64,000 nucleotides of DNA from Anisus vortex (Eukaryota; Mollusca; Gastropoda; Planorbidae), in the NCBI GenBank assembly GCA_949126835.1, contig OX421498.1, positions 31,832,081 through 31,896,080 of the forward strand, written 5' to 3'. The notes beneath the pieces were generated by a model, which was not told where the DNA came from, did not search any database, and saw only the letters and a list, made by a program, of their open reading frames with translations. A program made the position numbers and the translations under genes. Below are positions 10,201 through 21,132 of this stretch, one piece after another (the stretch's first letter is position 1; every line of letters starts with the position of its first letter).

Positions 10201-12999
10201 AATAATAATAATAATTTGACTTTTACTAAAACTATTTACATTCTTTTTTTATAGAATGAATTCAAGGTGACAGAGAATACCATTACCATGAAAACATTTG
10301 TCAAAGCTTTGAATGAAGGACGTGTAAGTATTTAAGTTGTCTACCTTAGTTGTGCACAGACCCTAAACTATGCGTTGTACAGTTTTCATTGTAGTTTAAC
10401 AAGTCTAAAGATATCTTTCAATAAGGATATTTGTTTCTCTGTTTTAAACTCAGACAATGTAGCCAAGATGTTGTTTTAGTTTTACTAATTGTATTCATTC
10501 AATCATGTTTATATATTTGTAGTAATCCTAAAAATACTTTAATACTTTATCTTGCTTTATAACTAAGTACATACTAACAATTTGTATTTAATGAAGTTCA
10601 ATTTTGCTTTAAACATTATTCTTTAATTACTCAATCAGGTGAAAGAAGTATTTGGTGCCGGCACTGCTTGTGTAGTTTGCCCAGTCAGTAAAATCCTCTA
10701 CCAGGACCAGGAGCTTACAATCCAGACAGACACCCAGAATAGCCTGACCCAGAGATTTTTCAATGAGATCACTGACATCCATGTAAGAAATAGATTTCTT
10801 CTATAACATGTAACTTCAATGAATCTGGGATGATAAAATCAATAGTGCCACTTATCATAACAACACAAGTTTAATCATTAAAGTCCACTGTAGAAATTGA
10901 ATCTTAGTATATTTTCATAAACTGCCGAGTGGCAGCGCCTTTGACTGGCATACCGAAGGTCCTGGGTTTGAATACTGGTGAAGGCTGGGACACAGTACAC
11001 ATGAGCACAAATAAAGATTTCCAATAAATCCCAAATAGTTATGAATTTAATGTAGTTAATGTAATGGCTAGTTTGAAAAAGCTAAACACAAAGATATGTA
11101 CCAATAAAGGACACTTTTTTTTTTTCTGAAAATATACTGTACCAGGTTGTAATTAAAATTGATTTCATTATCAAAATACACTTTAGAAAATTACACCAAA
11201 ACCATAAATTACAAAAGCAAAATAGATTGAAGCCAAAAGAACAAAGCTTTGGCATTCGGGCTTGGAATGGGTTGCCTGAACAAACCAGGAAAACCAGTAA
11301 CTTAACATTATTTAAAACATTAATAAAGATGCAAGACTAGACTCAGACCACGGATGAACGTAGGAAACAGTAATCTTCTTTATAGAAGGAGCATCCGTAA
11401 TAGAAAAGATAAGATTTGAACACTCTTTGTATCCCTTGAACATACTAGTCTTTTACTAAACAATACTGCTTGTATTTATATACAAAAGAGAATCTGCTTC
11501 TTCTATTAGTATCTTGAAGTGTACTCAGTGAAATTATTTATTTATCATTCAATGTTTGAACATTTTGATTTCATTCAAGGGCAGTTTCAGTTAGCTTTCA
11601 TTTATACTTTACAGGGAAGGTTTGGGAAATAATGGCTTTGATTTTTCTGGTTTGGGGGAAAATTTGGGAACTTGTTAAATTTTTTTAATTTGGTTTCTCT
11701 GGCATTTTTATTCTGGATATTTTTTGTGGCTTTTTTTTTTAAGCCCTACAGTTTTTAAGAGTTTTCAGTTTTTGCGCCCAGCATCTGCAAGTGGTACTCC
11801 AGGATCGGGTTACACTGAGTTTCTGTGTGCTGAGGTGGGGGCTGGCCTATGGTCCATTCTCCGCCATCCACAGAGCTCTCTATATGGTTAGCACACTCAA
11901 TTGTGCCTTTTTGTTTTTTTTAGATTCTGGGAATGCTCTGTGAAATCATAACATCCTAGATCCAGGCCCCCTTCATGCCATTACACCCCCTGTCCTGCTG
12001 CAACCGTCACCGGAGCCCCCCCCCCCCCCATCAACAGGATGCGTGCAAAAGCATCTATCCGGGGGTAGTTTAATCTTGACCTCCGTAAAACAGCACCATA
12101 AAAGGGGGCGCAAGTTTTACATGCCTGGGTTACTATTGGTTGTCTTTTAGGACATGCAAGGGGGAATAGGCAGCTGGGTAATTCTTTTACCTGTCCATTA
12201 GCAGGTGCCGGTTACCCACACAAGGGGAAAGTTTGGGAAAATTGACCAAGGTTTAGGAAAGTTTATTTCACTAAAATGGACAAAACATCATGAAAGATAT
12301 TTTCTAATAAAAAAAATGCTGACCTATTTAGTTAAGAATTTGAACTACCTAAATATGCTACCATGGGGCATGGTAGCCGAGCGGCAGCGCGTTCGACTGG
12401 CAAGCTGAAGGTCCCGGGTTCGAATCCTGGTGCAGGCTAGGATTTTTTCCCGGGTCTGGAGGGTATCCCTGAGTCTACCCAGCTCTAATGGGTACCTGAC
12501 CTTAGTTGGGGTAAAGTAAAGGCGGCTGTGCATAGTGCTGGCCACACAATCACCTAGTATGCTGTGCCACAGAAACTGGTGAACGCTGCTTCATCGGACC
12601 TATGGATCAACTCGGTCCGACGGGTAATTTACTTTTAAATATGCTACCAGATAAAAAGAAATTTATCACAAGCCAGTTAAAATTGGTTTGGATTTTTTCT
12701 TTTAAGTTTGGGAATTTCAAAATTATTTTAGTGTATGAACCTTGCTTGTGTAGTTAATTATAGAACTCAATTTCTCATAGAAGACAGTGAAAGACCTTTT
12801 TGGGGGTCTTCCGTGCCATTGAAAAACGCATTTCTTGCCAAGTATGTCATATGAACAATAGAGAAAGGAAATTCTTTTTTGTTTTAAAAACTCTTTTTCT
12901 TACTTGTGTGTACAGTACTTCCGCAAGCCACACCACTGGATGGAAGCACTAGATGAGGACCTGGAGGAGACTGTCAGGTCAACCTCAAGCGCCTACTGA
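1048..12999 (+). CDS. BCAT: branched-chain amino acid aminotransferase, copy A (10 coding exons, 398 aa)
   Basis: PLP-dependent fold-type IV aminotransferase that transfers the amino group between leucine, isoleucine or valine and 2-oxoglutarate. Exons: 1048-1119, 6753-6953, 7621-7731, 7935-8054, 8963-9123, 9332-9477, 10024-10112, 10255-10323, 10639-10782, 12916-12999. All introns are GT-AG and the spliced length, 1197 nt, is an exact reading frame. Residues 1-24 are rich in K/R with no acidic residue ([11 protein letters not shown] then [10 protein letters not shown]), typical of a mitochondrial presequence. Visible BCAT motifs are [36 protein letters not shown] with the PLP lysine at about K219, [24 protein letters not shown], and ACVVCPV with the redox CXXC pair at about C334/C337. 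Length is normal for the mitochondrial form. The ATG is chosen because it follows an acceptor and opens the presequence. Recognition is strong; mitochondrial location is inferred. Confidence 0.95.
1213..1565. mobile_element. hAT-type MITE, 353 bp, with 8-bp target duplication
   Basis: Terminal inverted repeats CAGGGCTGTGGAGTCAG and CCGACTCCAAAGCCCTG bound the element. It is flanked by a perfect direct repeat GTTTTAAC at 1205-1212 and 1566-1573. The interior has GACTCC repeats near both ends and no transposase. The 8-bp duplication and CAG...CTG ends are hAT hallmarks. It sits in intron 1 of BCAT copy A. Confidence 0.9.
1574..2646. other. intron 1 of BCAT copy A, first part
   Basis: No genes seen. 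It contains a local direct repeat of about 30 bp (GTATAACAAGAGTTAATGTA at about 1817 and 1854) and a poly(C) run at about 2047-2075. Confidence 0.5.
2647..3606. mobile_element. possible pogo/Tigger-like DNA transposon remnant
   Basis: The left end reads CAGTCAAGCTCGGTTAACGA after a TA. The right end, read on the other strand, has AACCTCGGTCTACAAAACGT before a TA. CAGT...CTCGGTTAACGAACG ends with TA flanks are typical of pogo-type elements. Internal frames of 60-80 residues (2805-3050, 3228-3422) show no DDE domain that I can recognise. Boundaries are approximate. Confidence 0.45.
3607..5984. other. intron 1 of BCAT copy A, middle part
   Basis: No coding features. Homopolymer runs occur at about 4150-4166 (C) and 5203-5227 (T). 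Small frames at 4719-4991 and 5391-5794 match nothing I recognise and are probably chance. Confidence 0.5.
5985..6130 (+). mobile_element. 3' end remnant of a non-LTR retrotransposon (family 2)
   Basis: Encodes a short relic [20 protein letters not shown] followed by a stop, like the extreme C-terminus of a LINE ORF2 (W-N-x-L-P-x-x-x-R...L-x-x-F-K). The downstream piece with GGAAGCAATAATCTTCATTA also recurs. Related copies are at about 11230, 35155, 45310, 51860 and 53815, so this is a dispersed family in the window. Confidence 0.6.
6570..6690 (+). mobile_element. degenerate 3' part of SINE family 2
   Basis: Carries the diagnostic blocks TCTACCCATCTCTGAT, GTGCTGGCCACA and CACAGAAACTG in the order seen in the complete SINE at 12362-12632. 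The tRNA-like head is missing. Confidence 0.55.
6974..7050 (+). repeat. tandem duplication of the exon 2/intron 2 junction in BCAT copy A
   Basis: The exon 2 end (AAAGTACTTCATTATGCCGC, then TGAG) and its GTAGGTAG donor are partly repeated twice just downstream. A second intact-looking donor (ACTGAG/GTAGGCAG) lies at 7043. Use of it would add 89 nt, shift the frame and meet TAA within eleven codons. BCAT copy B has the same kind of duplication; copy C does not. Confidence 0.8.
7388..7617 (+). mobile_element. tRNA-derived SINE, family 1, long-tail form
   Basis: A tRNA-like head has an A box at 7395-7405 (TGGCCTAGCGG) and a B box at 7450-7460 (GGTTCTAGCCC), then CCGACGGATCCCTGTCGCCC. The tail runs through GCGCACTGAGCATGCTG and GCGCTATATAAGTAACC and ends in an AATTTTAATTTAATTTT simple repeat. 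That simple tail runs directly into the exon 3 acceptor of BCAT copy A at 7618-7620. A minus-strand relative is at 45085-45302. Confidence 0.85.
8100..8860. other. intron 4 of BCAT copy A with a possible decayed DNA transposon
   Basis: The sequence differs in composition from its surroundings. A short frame near 8497 encodes an acidic S/D stretch ([15 protein letters not shown]), as is common near the N-terminus of piggyBac-type transposases. I see no catalytic domain and no clear TTAA-flanked ends, so the assignment is weak. Confidence 0.2.
9478..10023. other. intron 6 of BCAT copy A
   Basis: AT-rich intron with nothing recognisable. The stretch before the acceptor (about 9940-10023) resembles the same place in copies B and C, showing that the introns descend from one ancestral gene. 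Confidence 0.6.
10921..10995 (+). mobile_element. SINE family 2 head fragment
   Basis: Contains GCCGAGTGGCAGCGCCTTTG and a weakened B box GGTTTGAATACT, matching the tRNA-like head of the SINE at 12362. The body is missing. It lies in intron 9 of BCAT copy A. Confidence 0.65.
11230..11400 (+). mobile_element. 3' end remnant of non-LTR retrotransposon family 2
   Basis: Encodes [20 protein letters not shown], ending in a stop, then the GAACGTAGGAAACAGTAATC block. It is close to the copy at 5985-6130 and preserves slightly more of the ORF2 C-terminus upstream ([11 protein letters not shown]). Confidence 0.65.
11565..12240. other. unclassified insertion in intron 9 of BCAT copy A
   Basis: Richer in G+C than the rest of the intron. 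It is bounded by similar AAGGTTTGGGAAA and AAAGTTTGGGAAA phrases (about 11613 and 12227), which could be ends or a duplicated flank. It contains a poly(C) run at about 12018 and no recognisable protein or tRNA-like region. Confidence 0.35.
12362..12632 (+). mobile_element. tRNA-derived SINE, family 2, nearly complete
   Basis: A consensus-perfect A box TAGCCGAGCGG at 12374-12384 and B box GGTTCGAATCC at 12417-12427 sit in a tRNA-like head starting GGGGCATGGTAGCC. The body carries GAGTCTACCCAGCTCTAATG, GTAAAGTAAAGGCGGCTG, GTGCTGGCCACACAATC and GAACGCTGCTTCATCGGACC. Other copies or fragments are near 6570, 10921, 28478, 29490, 32925 (-), 42842 (-), 53455 (-) and 63066. It lies in intron 9 of BCAT copy A. 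Confidence 0.9.
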
Positions 13000-13217
13000 A
13001 TCAAAGACAAGGAATTCCATGGCATCACCTGTTTCTTTCCCGCATCAACACAATCAAAACAAGCCCTGATCTAAGGAAAAATGTTCTGGCTTTCAGTTTG
13101 ACCGTGAGATTTATGTGAGGTACAATTAAATACTCACTGTGCAAAAAAACTATAACAAAGATATTTGGTTAAGTTTTACAATTTTGTTTTTTTCTTTCTT
13201 TAAATAGCAATGTCTTC

Positions 13218-13223
13218 AATAAA
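13218..13223 (+). terminator. polyadenylation signal of BCAT copy A
   Basis: AATAAA lies 219 bases after the TGA and is followed by T-rich sequence. It is the first canonical signal after the stop, so the 3' UTR probably ends near 13240. Confidence 0.6.
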
Positions 13224-15062
13224 AACTTTTTTTAAAGCAAATATTTATTTAAAATTGTAAGACTCTCTGAAACAGCAAATCAAAGAATGTTCAATTTTTT
13301 CATTGACAAAAATTTCATTTTCACTGATTTCATAATGCTCTATGTTTATTTAAGTAATTATTTAATATCAATTTTGTTTAGTTCTCATTCTCCTACTCAC
13401 TTATGTTATGTTACCATGGAGCTTGATGTTTTTTTTTTTTAAAGTATGCATAATGTTAAATTATTTTTGAATTGATTGAATCTTAGTTGAGACTTTTTTT
13501 TTATTGTTTGAAAATCCGATTTAATTTTGTTTTTTTGTTGTGATCATAAAGAATCTCATAACCCGAAAGAACCTTGTACAATACTTATATATTGATAATA
13601 CCTCTATATTGATGGTCTATATAACAATGATCAACACCAGGGGGTGTGTATACATTTTGTGTGTGTGTTTAGGGCGGTCGGTATAAGGGATTTGATAACA
13701 ACAAGATTGGCCATACATTGTGAACATTTATATGCATTATTATTGCTGTGTTAAAAGCTCAGCGGTGGACACACCAAAAGGCTTGGTGGGCCCATGTTGT
13801 GGCCCATGGGTTTCCAGTTGCACACCCCCCTGATCCACATACTAATAGACTTGTACAAATAAATTTGATTATCTGTAGAAAACTAATTTGTCTGCTTTTA
13901 ATTGATTGTGTCAAATATATAATTAACCAAATAATAATAAAAATAATAATGGTAGGACTTAAATATGTTTATCAATTGCTTTATTTTATTTACTGAAACC
14001 ATTGTGGGAACAACAGCTTGAACAGATTTATTAGCTTTGTAAAAAAAAATGTTTTTAAATATTCTGCTTGAGTTTTTTTTTCACCTAATATTGAAATGCA
14101 TATGGTTTTTTAATTATTTTTTTTACATTGTTATCTTAATACCGGTATTTGATTGGCTGCTTCAAAATCACATGACCTTGTTAATTTTTTTTCCAATCAA
14201 TTTTCAAATGAATTTTTGTGTATTATAAATATATAAACAATAATTTTTCCCCCTTCCATGACAGTTATTTAAATTTTTATTAAATTAGAAAACCCTGATT
14301 CATTGAAACACGTGTGCGAGTCTCTGAGCAAATATTTCACACCCTGTTTACATTGTTCATTTCAGAGCTTTTAAACGTAATATTGAATAGAAAAAAATGG
14401 GGGACTGCTACATGTGTCATTCAAAACTCACATACACACACACAAATAGGTACACTATAGAATAGTACACTATGTAGTATTTCAACTGTATAATAAGCAC
14501 TATCTGTAGATATTTTGGGCAATACTAAAAATAGATTCTACATTACAGATATGTTGGAAAAAAAAAACGATGACACTGTATAAGAACACTTAATATTGTA
14601 GGAGTGTTAACCATCTCTCCCATCCCGTTAAGTAACTTTGCACTAAAGAAAGAGTTATAACTTGTAGGTCATGCATCTTAAGAACCTTTAGTGAATGTAA
14701 TGAAAAGAAAATATCTGGGACATTAATTGTTAGAATGGTGCAGTGAGTCAGTTGTAGCAGTCATCTCTGAAGTAGTGATGCAATCAATCAATAATCAAAA
14801 GTGGTTTTTTCTTTCCCAGTGATCTATTGATGTCGTCCTCAACCCCAAAAATTATTTTTTAAAGTAAGGAACAGAGGCATATCAAGATTTTTTTGATGTG
14901 TCTTATTGTTAAACTTTTTTTTTTGACAGTACATTGTTTTTATATGTGTACTTACTGTGATGAACATAATATTTGGATCAAAAACTTGAAAAAAAAAAAC
15001 TGTTTGTATTTATAATATAATAGGTTTGCATTTCTTTTTGAGCATTAGTTATATCTTATATC
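13224..15062. other. intergenic region downstream of BCAT copy A
   Basis: AT-rich. I see no gene. The frame at 13748-13996 is short, unlike anything known to me, and probably chance. Confidence 0.5.
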
Positions 15063-15229
15063 TTATAAGTTTACAGACGTTCCTTCTAGATAGAAGATTA
15101 TTACGTCCACTAGGCCCAAAACTCCTGCAGGGCGACAGGGATCCGCCGGTGGTAGGGCTAGAACCCGCGACCTGTCAGTTGGTTTTTGGTTGACAGTCCG
15201 GTGATCTAACCGCTGGACCAGCCGGCTTC
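15063..15229 (-). mobile_element. tRNA-derived SINE, family 1, short-tail form
   Basis: Read on the minus strand, it starts AAGCCGGCTGGTCCAGCGGT, has the family 1 head and the CGGATCCCTGTCGCCCTGCA block, then a different 3' tail: CCTAGTGGACGTAATAATC, a TCTAGAAGGAACGTCTG block and AAACTTATAAG. The same tail is at 44840-45005 and, damaged, at 37010-37152. Confidence 0.85.
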
Positions 15230-15895
15230 TTTTTTATGTTTGAAAAGTAATTTGATGTGTTTCTTGATGAGGCGAAATTTTTGATACAAATATTTTAAGA
15301 ATGATTTGAAAAACAGTCGAGGAGACTTTCAAAAGAAAAAAAAATTGATATTTGAAAAAAACAAACAGATGCATATTAAAGATACATACATGTTCTGATC
15401 TTTGTATCCAACTGAAATAATCATTTTAATTATTTACCTTGAAGTTGTTTTTAAAAAAAATACATTTCACAGTTTTTTTTATAAGGATGCATTGGAAATA
15501 GCTGAGTTACCGTAGTTGAATTCTTACATTATGTTGATTTGATTTAAGGCTTAAAAATCCATTCAAAGTATCAGATATTAATTTTTAACAGTATTAATGA
15601 AAAGATATTCAAATAATTTCTGTATCATATGCCGCTTAACTTTACAACAACTTGGAACATTTTTTTGTTCATGTTTTCTTTGCTTGTTTTGCTAGAACTA
15701 TATTATTTTTTAAACCTGCCAACATTCAGAGCTGTCGTATTTTTTTCAAATATTGTTTCTTGTTTCCATGGAGTCAAATATGGATGGAGTCGATGGAACT
15801 GAACTTATTTTTTAGTTGGCAAGGAAATATTTTGACGCTTGAAAGCTTGTGAAATTCCTGCAATAGAATTCCAACAATGTTATTGTGATTTAAAC
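15230..15895. other. intergenic, no feature seen
   Basis: AT-rich. The frame at 15652-15852 has no recognisable domain and is probably chance. The last eight bases (15888-15895, ATTTAAAC) are the left copy of the target duplication of the next element. Confidence 0.5.
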
Positions 15896-16732
15896 TAGGG
15901 ATGTTAAGACCGGTTTATTTCCAAAAACGGTTTTAGGTTCTATAAAACCGGTTTAAAACAGGATATCGGTTCTGCCCCCCCCCCCCCCCCGGCGCAATGT
16001 CACAAGTTACAGGCGGTAAAGCCAAATGTGCGTAGTTTTGCAGGTATATTTGAAAAAATAAGCTTACTTCAAACTTAATTAATGTTTGCAGGGCATTCAA
16101 GCGGTTGATTTGTGTGAATAAAATATGATTTTGTACTTTTTACCTTAAAATTCTTTAGAACTAAAAAAAAATCTGGGCTAATTGATTAAAACCGATAATA
16201 GCTTTCAATTTGTCAATAGTGATAATCAAATTACCGATTATCGTTGACCATAATATTAAGAAGCATTTGAAGAGGCATCTATGGTAACATGTAAAATAAT
16301 GTATTGAAAGGTTTCGCGTAGCACAAATCAAAAGAATGTGTATTTAATAGTACCACTAATAATAAAGCACAGACGCTGTGTCTAGCCGAATTTTCATAGT
16401 CACAGGGAAGGGCTAGTTTACGTGTCTCCATTGTGTACATCAAAGAGCAGCGCACATCTAAAACATGTAACTGTAACTTAACAATTGATTTGATTTTGTT
16501 TTTATCGCACGCCATAATTGGTATTTGGAAACACAATATCTAATACTAAATAGTGTTAGGAAGGCATGTCATGAATTGTTTTGTGGGAATCCAACATTAT
16601 TTATTAAAAATATTTCCATTAGAAGAAATAATTAACTTACCAAAATCCGGTTTTATCCAGTTTTGAAAATCAAAACCAGTTGTCAGTTTTAAAAACGGAA
16701 ACTGGTATTCCGGTTTTCGTTTAACATCCCTA
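15896..16732. mobile_element. hAT-type non-autonomous element, 837 bp
   Basis: Ends TAGGGATGTTAAGACCGG and, read inward from the right, TAGGGATGTTAAACG are inverted repeats. A perfect 8-bp duplication ATTTAAAC flanks it (15888-15895 and 16733-16740). The subterminal regions are rich in AACCGG/CCGGTTT motifs in both orientations. A poly(C) run is at about 15977-15990. There is no transposase. A fragment of the same family is at about 29990-30165. Confidence 0.9.
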
Positions 16733-17388
16733 ATTTAAACCAACAAGTTGTTTCTCCTTTTCTTTTTTTTGCATTTCCTTATTTGCCTGTTAAAGAACTA
16801 GATTTTCTAGACTCTGCCCCAAATAGAGTGGGACACCATCAGTGGATCAAAACCATCAAAATATATAAGTTAGATATATTTACTTAACTAAAACTATAGT
16901 ACAAATTTAGTTCAGACAAGCAAGCCATAAGTTATTCCATGTGAAAAAAGTCCCTCCATACCTTGAATGAGAACCAGTGGAGTTGCTTTAGCATTGATTG
17001 TTTATTCTATTGTTTCAAACCAGAGGCATTGAATTTGAACTGGGCTATTTAATAACATTTTTTTGTGGCTACAAACAGAGTCTGCTATACAGTTAGACTT
17101 TTACGGTACATGAACTTGGTTTTAATTTATTTAAAAAATGAGTTGTGTTTAATAGCTATTCAACTATTTTTTTCTCTGTTATGTTAAGTTTGTAAAACTG
17201 GTCTGTTATTTCCTTAATCGTGTTTCATCCTTGTGTTAGTTTTTAAGTTTTAGAAGAAGCATTCTATGTGTTAATCTATAACATAATCTAATTGTAATGA
17301 CTAGAGAAATGCCATCTACTCTATATTTAACATCTAGTATTAGTATCTAATATTGTATCTATTAGCAACACAATGGAAAAAGCACCTG
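16733..17388. other. intergenic, no feature seen
   Basis: AT-rich sequence without recognisable coding or repeat content beyond the target duplication at its left edge. Confidence 0.5.
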
Positions 17389-17610
17389 GTACTTGATTGA
17401 TATCAGCTATACAATTATGAACTTGATTGATATCAGCTATACATAATGTACTTGATTGATATCAGCTATACATTTATGTACTTGATTGATATCAGCTATA
17501 CAGTTATATACCGGTATTTGATTGATATCAGCTATACATTTATGTACTTGATTGATATCACCTATACAGTTATGTACCGGTATTTGATTGATATCAGCTA
17601 CATATTTATT
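17389..17610. repeat. minisatellite, 30-bp unit with 36-40 bp variants, about 7 copies
   Basis: Units contain ACTTGATTGATATCAGCTAT with the GATATC palindrome. Two units carry an inserted ACCGGTATTT. Frames on both strands through the array are repeat artefacts. Confidence 0.9.
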
Positions 17611-17923
17611 AAAATTTCCAACTGTTAGATTTTTTAGTGACGAACAATTTAAGCAGATTGTACAACACAAGTATTTATTTATGTTTATTTTCTAGAATTA
17701 AAATATAAAATTTTTATTATTTTTGTTCTATTTTGAAAGCTGTAGTTTGTTGTGTGTGTATTGTTTTTCATTTGCTTGTAAAACTGGTTTAAAACTATGA
17801 GCTGAAAGACATTTGATATATTATGAACCCAGGTCACTGGTAGCTTTGATTAACACTTAAATCCTGTTTGGCTTTTACCTTATGATTGTATCAAGTACAA
17901 ACATCTTATTGAAAGATAATAAA

Positions 17924-20900
17924 AGTTTTTGTATACAAACACCTGTAATTCAACAGTTTTTGTATACAAACACCTGTAATTCAACAGTTTTTGTATACAA
18001 ACACCTGTAATTCAACAGTTTTTGTATACAAACACCTGTAATTCAACAGTTTTTGTATACAAACACCTGTAATTCAACAGTTTTTGTATACAAACACCTG
18101 TAATTCAACAGTTTTTGTATACAAACACCTGTAATTCAACAGTTTTTGTATACAAACACCTGTAATTCAACAGTTTTTGTATACAAACACCTGTAATTCA
18201 ACAGTTTTTGTATACAAACACCTGTAATTCAACAGTTTTTGTATACAAACACCTGTAATTCAACAGTTTTTGTATACAAACACCTGTAATTAACAGTTTT
18301 TGTATACAAACACCTGTAATTCAACAAGGTACTAAAAGTTTTTGTATACAAACACCTGTAATTAAACAAGGTACTAAAAGTTTTTGTATACAAACACCTG
18401 TAATTCAACAGTTTTTGTATACAAACACCTGTAATTCAACAGTTTTTGTATACAAACACCTGTAATTCAACAGTTTTTGTATACAAACACCTGTAATTCA
18501 ACAGTTTTTGTATACAAACACCTGTAATTCAACAGTTTTTGTATACAAACACCTGTAATTCAACAGTTTTTGTATACAAACACCTGTAATTCAACAGTTT
18601 TTGTATACAAACACCTGTAATTAACAGTTTTTGTATACAAACACCTGTAATTCAACAAGGTACTAAAAGTTTTTGTATACAAACACCTGTAATTAAACAA
18701 GGTACTAAAAGTTTTTGTATACAAACACCTGTAATTCAACAGTTTTTGTATACAAACACCTGTAATTCAACAGTTTTTGTATACAAACACCTGTAATTCA
18801 ACAGTTTTTGTATACAAACACCTGTAATTCAACAGTTTTTGTATACAAACACCTGTAATTCAAGTTTTTGTATACAAACACCTGTAATTCAACAGTTTTT
18901 GTATACAAACACCTGTAATTCAACAGTTTTTGTATACAAACACCTGTAATTCAACAGTTTTTGTATACAAACACCTGTAATTCAACAGTTTTTGTATACA
19001 AACACCTGTAATTCAACAGTTTTTGTATACAAACACCTGTAATTCAACAGTTTTTGTATACAAACACCTGTAATTCAACAGTTTTTGTATACAAACACCT
19101 GTAATTCAACAGTTTTTGTATACAAACACCTGTAATTCAACAGTTTTTGTATACAAACACCTGTAATTAACAGTTTTTGTATACAAACACCTGTAATTCA
19201 ACAAGGTACTAAAAGTTTTTGTATACAAACACCTGTAATTAAACAAGGTACTAAAAGTTTTTGTATACAAACACCTGTAATTCAACAGTTTTTGTATACA
19301 AACACCTGTAATTCAACAGTTTTTGTATACAAACACCTGTAATTCAACAGTTTTTGTATACAAACACCTGTAATTCAACAGTTTTTGTATACAAACACCT
19401 GTAATTCAACAGTTTTTGTATACAAACACCTGTAATTCAACAATTTTTGTATACAAACACCTGTAATTAACAGTTTTTGTATACAAACACCTGTAATTCA
19501 ACAAGGTACTAAAAGTTTTTGTATACAAACACCTGTAATTAAACAAGGTACTAAAAGTTTTTGTATACAAACACCTGTAATTCAACAGTTTTTGTATACA
19601 AACACCTGTAACTCAACAGTTTTTGTATACAAACACCTGTAATTCAACAGTTTTTGTATACAAACACCTGTAATTCAACAGTTTTTGTATACAAACACCT
19701 GTAATTCAACAGTTTTTGTATACAAACACCTGTAATTCAACAGTTTTTGTATACAAACACCTGTAATTCAACAGTTTTTGTATACAAACACCTGTAATTC
19801 AACAAGGTACTAAAAGTTTTTGTATACAAACACCTGTAATTAAACAAGGTACTAAAAGTTTTTGTATTCAAACACCTGTAATTCAACAGTTTTTGTATAC
19901 AAACACCTGTAATTCAACAGTTTTTGTATACAAACACCTGTAATTCAACAGTTTTTGTATACAAACACCTGTAATTCAACAGTTTTTGTATACAAACACC
20001 TGTAATTCAACAGTTTTTGTATACAAACATCTGTAATTTCAACAGTTTTTGTATACAAACACCTGTAATTCAACAGTTTTTGTATACAAACACCTGTAAT
20101 TCAACAGTTTTTGTATACAAACACCTGTAATTCAACAGTTTTTGTATACAAACACCTGTAATTCAACAGTTTTTGTATACAAACACCTGTAATTCAACAA
20201 GGTACTAAAAGTTTTTGTATACAAACACCTGTAATTAAACAAGGTACTAAAAGTTTTTGTATACAAACACCTGTAATTAAACAAGGTACTAAAAGTTTTT
20301 GTATACAAACACCTGTAATTCAACAGTTTTTGTATACAAACACCTGTAATTCAACAGTTTTTGTATACAAACACCTGTAATTCAACAGTTTTTGTATACA
20401 AACACCTGTAATTCAACAGTTTTTGTATACAAACACCTGTAATTGAACAAGGTACTAAAAGTTTTTGTATACAAACACCTGTAATTCCACAAGATAATAA
20501 AAGCTTTTGTATACAAACACCTGTAATTCAACAAGGTACTAAAAGCTTTTGTATACAAACACCTGTAATTCCATAAGGTACTAAAAGCTTTTGTATACAA
20601 ACACCTGTAATTCAACAAGGTACTAAAAGCTTTTGTATACAAACACTTGTAATTCCACAAGATAATAAAAGCTTTTGTATACAAACACCTGTAATTCAAC
20701 AAGGTACTAAAAGCTTTTGTATACAAACACCTGTAATTCCACAAGATAATAAAAGCTTTTGTATACAAACACCTGTAATTCAACAAGGTACTAAAAGCTT
20801 TTGTATACAAACACCTGTAATTCAACAAGATAATAAAAGCTTTTGTATACAAACACCTGTAATTCAACAAGGTACTAAAAGCTTTTGTATACAAACACCT

Positions 20901-21132
20901 GTAATTCAACAAGGTACTAAAAGCTTTTGTATACAAACACCTGTAATTCCACAAGGTACTAAAAGCTTTTGTATACAAACACCTGTAATTCAACAAGATA
21001 ATAAAAGCTTTTGTATACAAACACCTGTAATTCCACAAGATAATAAAAGCTTTTGTATACAAACACCTGTAATTCCACAAGGTACTAAAAGCTTTTGTAT
21101 ACAAACACCTGTAATTCCACAAGGTACTAAAA
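17924..21132. repeat. 3.2-kb satellite array with 31-bp and 42-bp unit types
   Basis: Roughly 90-100 head-to-tail units. The short unit is 31 bp (GTTTTTGTATACAAACACC, then TGTAATTCAACA). The long unit is 42 bp, formed by adding AGGTACTAAAA or AGATAATAAAA. Each unit carries the 12-bp perfect palindrome TTTGTATACAAA. From 17924 to about 20440, runs of 31-mers are interrupted by pairs or triplets of 42-mers at about 18325, 18657, 19202, 19502, 19803 and 20198. Some spacings are close to 300 bp, which suggests a higher-order repeat. From 20440 to the end almost all units are 42-mers with GCTTTTG instead of GTTTTTG, so two blocks homogenised separately. Confidence 0.95.

Noticed and set aside
12362..12432. 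Possible tRNA gene with perfect A and B boxes
   Set aside because: The tRNA-like head continues into a SINE body that recurs elsewhere in the window, and the acceptor stem is not convincing.
20382..21122. Minus-strand 246-residue open frame of NYRCLYTKAFSTL repeats
   Set aside because: It is the 42-bp satellite unit read in frame (42 is a multiple of three). The 31-bp units next to it destroy the frame. No start, domain or splice context.
17924..21132. Repeat-spacer layout suggestive of a CRISPR array
   Set aside because: There are no unique spacers, the units are contiguous, and the DNA is eukaryotic with introns.
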